8,503 bases of DNA from Frankiaceae bacterium (GTDB lineage: Bacteria; Actinomycetota; Actinomycetes; Frankiales; Frankiaceae), in the NCBI GenBank assembly GCA_030840885.1, contig JAVEDQ010000567.1:1-8503 (forward strand). The letters are read 5' to 3'. Position 1 is the first letter of the stretch. Each line of letters begins with the position of its first letter. Below, piece by piece: positions 6,455 through 8,503 of the stretch. The notes beneath the pieces were generated by a model. It made no database searches. It was not told where the DNA came from and saw nothing but the letters and a program-made list of their open reading frames with translations. The position numbers were made by a program, and so were the translations under genes.

Positions 6455-6490
6455 GTCCGTTTCTCTGCATCCGTAGAACACCAGTCACCA

Positions 6491-6497
6491 GGAGAAG
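6491..6497 (+). promoter_or_regulatory. Shine-Dalgarno site of ptsH
   Basis: GGAGAAG ends 3 nt before the ATG at 6501 (its GGAG core is 6 nt away). ptsH has its own site because it follows a 49-bp gap rather than an overlap. Confidence 0.6.
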
Positions 6498-6500
6498 CTC

Positions 6501-6773
6501 ATGGTCGAGCACCGTGTCGTCATCGGTTCATCGGTGGGCCTGCACGCCCGCCCCGCAGCACTGTTCGTCCAGGCCGCCGGCCGGCAGCCCGTGTCGGTCA
6601 CCATCGGCAAGGACGGCGTCGAGCCCGTCGACGCCCGCAGCATCCTGATGGTGCTCGGCCTCGACGCCAAGGGCGGGGACGAGGTCGTCCTGTCCGCCAG
6701 CGGCGACGGTGCCGACGCCGCCATCGAGGAACTTGCCGCTCTGCTGGCCACGGACCTGGACGCCGCCCCGTGA
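6501..6773 (+). CDS. ptsH: Phosphocarrier protein HPr
   Basis: A 90-residue protein, the normal HPr size. The active-site motif GLHARPAA (13-20) gives His15, which accepts phosphate from enzyme I and hands it to EIIA. A serine in DARSILMVLGL (Ser47) aligns with the regulatory Ser46 of Firmicutes HPr, but actinobacteria usually lack the HPr kinase that would use it, so its role here is uncertain. The protein is a soluble cytosolic shuttle. It follows the EIIBC gene by 49 bp and overlaps the enzyme I start by 4 bp (GTGA, 6770-6773). It could serve other PTS permeases elsewhere in the genome. Confidence 0.95.
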   Translation: MVEHRVVIGSSVGLHARPAALFVQAAGRQPVSVTIGKDGVEPVDARSILMVLGLDAKGGDEVVLSASGDGADAAIEELAALLATDLDAAP

Positions 6774-8440
6774 GCACCGCCCTCGCGGGCATCGGCGTCA
6801 GCCCCGGGACCGTCGCCGGTCCGGTGGCCCGGATGGCGCCGCCGCCGCAGCTGCCGACCGATCTGCCGCCGGTGAGCGACGTGATGGCCGAGATCGCCGC
6901 CGCCGAGGCGGCGCTGCACGAGGTCGGGTCGGCACTCGAGGCCCGGGCGAGCGCGGCTGCCGGTACCGCCGGCAAGGAGGTCGCCGACGTCCTCAATGCA
7001 CAGGCGATGATGGCCCGCGACCCGGGCCTCGCCCACAAGGTCACCGACCGGATCAAGCTCGGGCAGCCGGCCCCGCAGGCGCTCGACGCGTCCTTCGGGG
7101 AGTTCCGGCAGATGCTGGCTGCGGCCGGCCCGTACCTGGCCGAGCGGGTCGCCGACCTCGACGACATCCGCAACCGTGCCATCGCATCCGTGCTCGGCGT
7201 GCCCATGCCCGGGATCCCGACGCCCGGCCACCCGTTCGTCCTCGTCGCACCCGATCTGGCCCCGGCCGACACCGCCACCCTCGACCCCGCGGTCGTGCTC
7301 GGCATCGTCACCGAGGGCGGTGGACCCACGAGCCACACGGCCATCCTGGCCAAGTCGCTCGGCCTGCCCGCGGTGGTCGCCTGCCCCGACGCCGCCGCGT
7401 TGACCGACGAACGGATGGTGCTGCTCGACGGCACCACCGGTGACGTCGTCGCCGACCCGTCCGCGGATCTCGTCACCAACGCCGAGACCCGCCAGCAGGC
7501 CCGCCGCCGGGCGCTCGCCAGCTCGACCGGGCCGGGCCACACCGCCGACGGCCACGCGGTGAAGCTGCTGGTGAACCTGGGGGCCGCCCGCGATCTGCCC
7601 TCGGCCTCGGCCGCGGACAGCGAGGGCGTCGGGCTGTTCCGGACCGAGTTCCTCTTCCTCGACCGCCCCGACGCCCCGACGCTCGCGGAGCAGGCAGCGA
7701 ACTACGAGAAGGTGTTCGCCGCCTTCTCGGGGCGCATGGTCGTCGTCCGGACGCTGGACGCCGGGGCCGACAAGCCGCTGCGCTTCGCGACCGTCCCGGA
7801 CGAGCCCAACCCGGCGCTCGGCGTCCGCGGGCTGCGCGTCGCCCGGCGGCTGCCGGAGCTGCTCACCACCCAGCTCACGGCGATCGCGAAGGCCGCCGCC
7901 ATCACCGGCGCGGACGTCCGGGTCATGGCGCCGATGGTCACCACCCCGGCCGAGGCCGCCGACTTCGCCGGCCGGGCGCACGCCGCCGGGCTACCCGTCG
8001 CCGGTGTCATGGTCGAGGTACCGGCGGCGGCGCTGCGGGCCTCCACCGTGCTGGCCGGCTGCGATTTCCTCAGCCTCGGCACCAATGACCTGGCGCAGTA
8101 CACGCTCGCCGCCGACCGGATGAACGGCGACCTCGCCGACCTGCTCGACCCGTGGCAGCCGGCACTACTCGACCTCGTTGCCCTCTCCGCCGACGCCGGG
8201 CAGCAGCTCGGCAAGCCGTGCGGGGTCTGTGGCGAGGCGGCCAGCGACCCGCTGCTGGCGCTGGTGCTCGTCGGGCTAGGAGTCACGAGCCTGTCGATGG
8301 CGCCGGTCAGCCTGCCCGAGGTGCGCGCGGCGCTGGCCGCACACACCCTGGACGAGTGCCGGCAGCTCGCCGTCGCGGCCCGTGCCGCAGCCGATCCGGC
8401 GGGCGCCCGGGCCGCCGTCTCGGCGCTCCTCGCTCCCTGA
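6770..8440 (+). CDS. ptsI: Phosphoenolpyruvate-protein phosphotransferase (enzyme I)
   Basis: A 556-residue cytosolic enzyme, slightly shorter than the roughly 575 residues of E. coli enzyme I. It takes phosphate from PEP and transfers it to HPr, starting the PTS relay. The N-terminal HPr-binding region opens with LAGIGVSPGTVAGPV. The phosphohistidine motif GGGPTSHTAILAKSLGLPAVV is present, with His189 as active site. The C-terminal PEP-binding barrel shows GVGLFRTEFLF (Arg291), VVRTLDAGADKPL (Arg327), LGTNDLAQYTLAADR (Gly437 onwards) and GVCGEAASDP with the catalytic Cys487. All key residues are intact. The start is GTG 6770, overlapping the ptsH stop; no strong Shine-Dalgarno site precedes it, so translation is probably coupled. 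It ends the operon at TGA 8438-8440, with no clear terminator in the following 60 bp. Confidence 0.96.
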   Translation: MSTALAGIGVSPGTVAGPVARMAPPPQLPTDLPPVSDVMAEIAAAEAALHEVGSALEARASAAAGTAGKEVADVLNAQAMMARDPGLAHKVTDRIKLGQPAPQALDASFGEFRQMLAAAGPYLAERVADLDDIRNRAIASVLGVPMPGIPTPGHPFVLVAPDLAPADTATLDPAVVLGIVTEGGGPTSHTAILAKSLGLPAVVACPDAAALTDERMVLLDGTTGDVVADPSADLVTNAETRQQARRRALASSTGPGHTADGHAVKLLVNLGAARDLPSASAADSEGVGLFRTEFLFLDRPDAPTLAEQAANYEKVFAAFSGRMVVVRTLDAGADKPLRFATVPDEPNPALGVRGLRVARRLPELLTTQLTAIAKAAAITGADVRVMAPMVTTPAEAADFAGRAHAAGLPVAGVMVEVPAAALRASTVLAGCDFLSLGTNDLAQYTLAADRMNGDLADLLDPWQPALLDLVALSADAGQQLGKPCGVCGEAASDPLLALVLVGLGVTSLSMAPVSLPEVRAALAAHTLDECRQLAVAARAAADPAGARAAVSALLAP

Positions 8441-8474
8441 CCGGCTGGCGATTACACACTTACAGTGCTACGGT
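8437..8474 (+). promoter_or_regulatory. Possible promoter of the gene starting at 8501
   Basis: Two readings are possible. CTGACC (8437-8442) with TACAGT (8461-8466) after 18 nt gives the better -35. TACGGT (8469-8474), identical to the fru -10 box, has only a weak -35 partner near 8446. Either would leave a short leader before the Shine-Dalgarno site at 8491. An 11-bp palindrome, CACT-TAC-AGTG (8457-8467), overlaps the first -10 candidate and could be an operator. Confidence 0.35.
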
Positions 8475-8490
8475 TCGCCGACCGCAACCT

Positions 8491-8503
8491 GGAGGTGGCG
8501 ATG
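8491..8503 (+). CDS. Start of the next gene (only ATG visible)
   Basis: GGAGG at 8491-8495 lies 5 nt before an ATG at 8501-8503, where the window ends. Only the ribosome binding site and the start codon are seen, so nothing can be said about the product. The site has the same layout as that of the 63-aa gene at 1078. An in-frame GTG at 8495 overlaps the GGAGG and is a less likely start. Confidence 0.5.

Noticed and set aside
4961..6481. Long open frame on the - strand (506 codons) opposite the EIIBC gene
   Set aside because: It is antisense to a clear permease gene, its translation is low-complexity Gly/Asp/Glu/Arg-rich, and such frames are common opposite GC-rich genes with G/C third positions.
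6485..7981. Long open frame on the - strand (498 codons) opposite ptsH and ptsI
   Set aside because: It is a shadow of enzyme I and HPr, whose active-site motifs are intact on the + strand; the translation has no recognisable domain.

Overview
The window comes from a very GC-rich genome with G or C at nearly every third codon position. The gene families (DUF3089 esterase-like protein, actinobacterial SURF1, DUF3817, and a DeoR-type fruR heading a fructose PTS cluster) point to a high-GC actinobacterium. A Pseudonocardia-like member of the Pseudonocardiales is my best guess, but the genus is inference. All supported genes lie on the + strand. The long ORFs on the - strand are GC-rich shadows.

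Layout. (1) 1-1003: 3' part of a DUF3089 alpha/beta-hydrolase-like protein, cut by the window edge. (2) 1078-1269: a 63-residue protein of unknown function with a good ribosome binding site. (3) 1305-2545: a SURF1-family cytochrome oxidase assembly protein, probably read from a leaderless promoter, overlapping by 4 bp a three-helix DUF3817 membrane protein. (4) 2546-2702: an AT-richer regulatory gap with a convincing promoter, four copies of CCACAT and an inverted repeat TGTGG-N6-CCACA. (5) 2703-8440: six tightly packed genes, fruR, fruK, fruA (EIIA), fruBC (EIIBC), ptsH (HPr) and ptsI (enzyme I). (6) 8441-8503: a short gap with a possible promoter and a strong ribosome binding site, ending on the ATG of the next gene.

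How the genes work together. Region 5 encodes a complete phosphorelay: PEP -> enzyme I His189 -> HPr His15 -> EIIA His76 -> EIIB Cys9 -> fructose entering through EIIC, giving fructose 1-phosphate. FruK then makes fructose 1,6-bisphosphate for glycolysis. FruR is the likely repressor, sensing a sugar phosphate. Because the general enzymes EI and HPr sit with one sugar permease, fructose may be the main or only PTS sugar here. Stop/start overlaps of 4 bp (fruK-fruA, fruA-fruBC, ptsH-ptsI) and a 4-nt gap (fruR-fruK) indicate an operon with translational coupling.

I found no RNA genes, mobile elements, CRISPR arrays or clear terminators. Most of the window is well-understood biology and I do not see an undescribed system. 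The items most worth a second look are the candidate FruR operator array, the leaderless SURF1 start, the repeat-bearing SURF1 tail, the SURF1-DUF3817 coupling and the 63-residue orphan.
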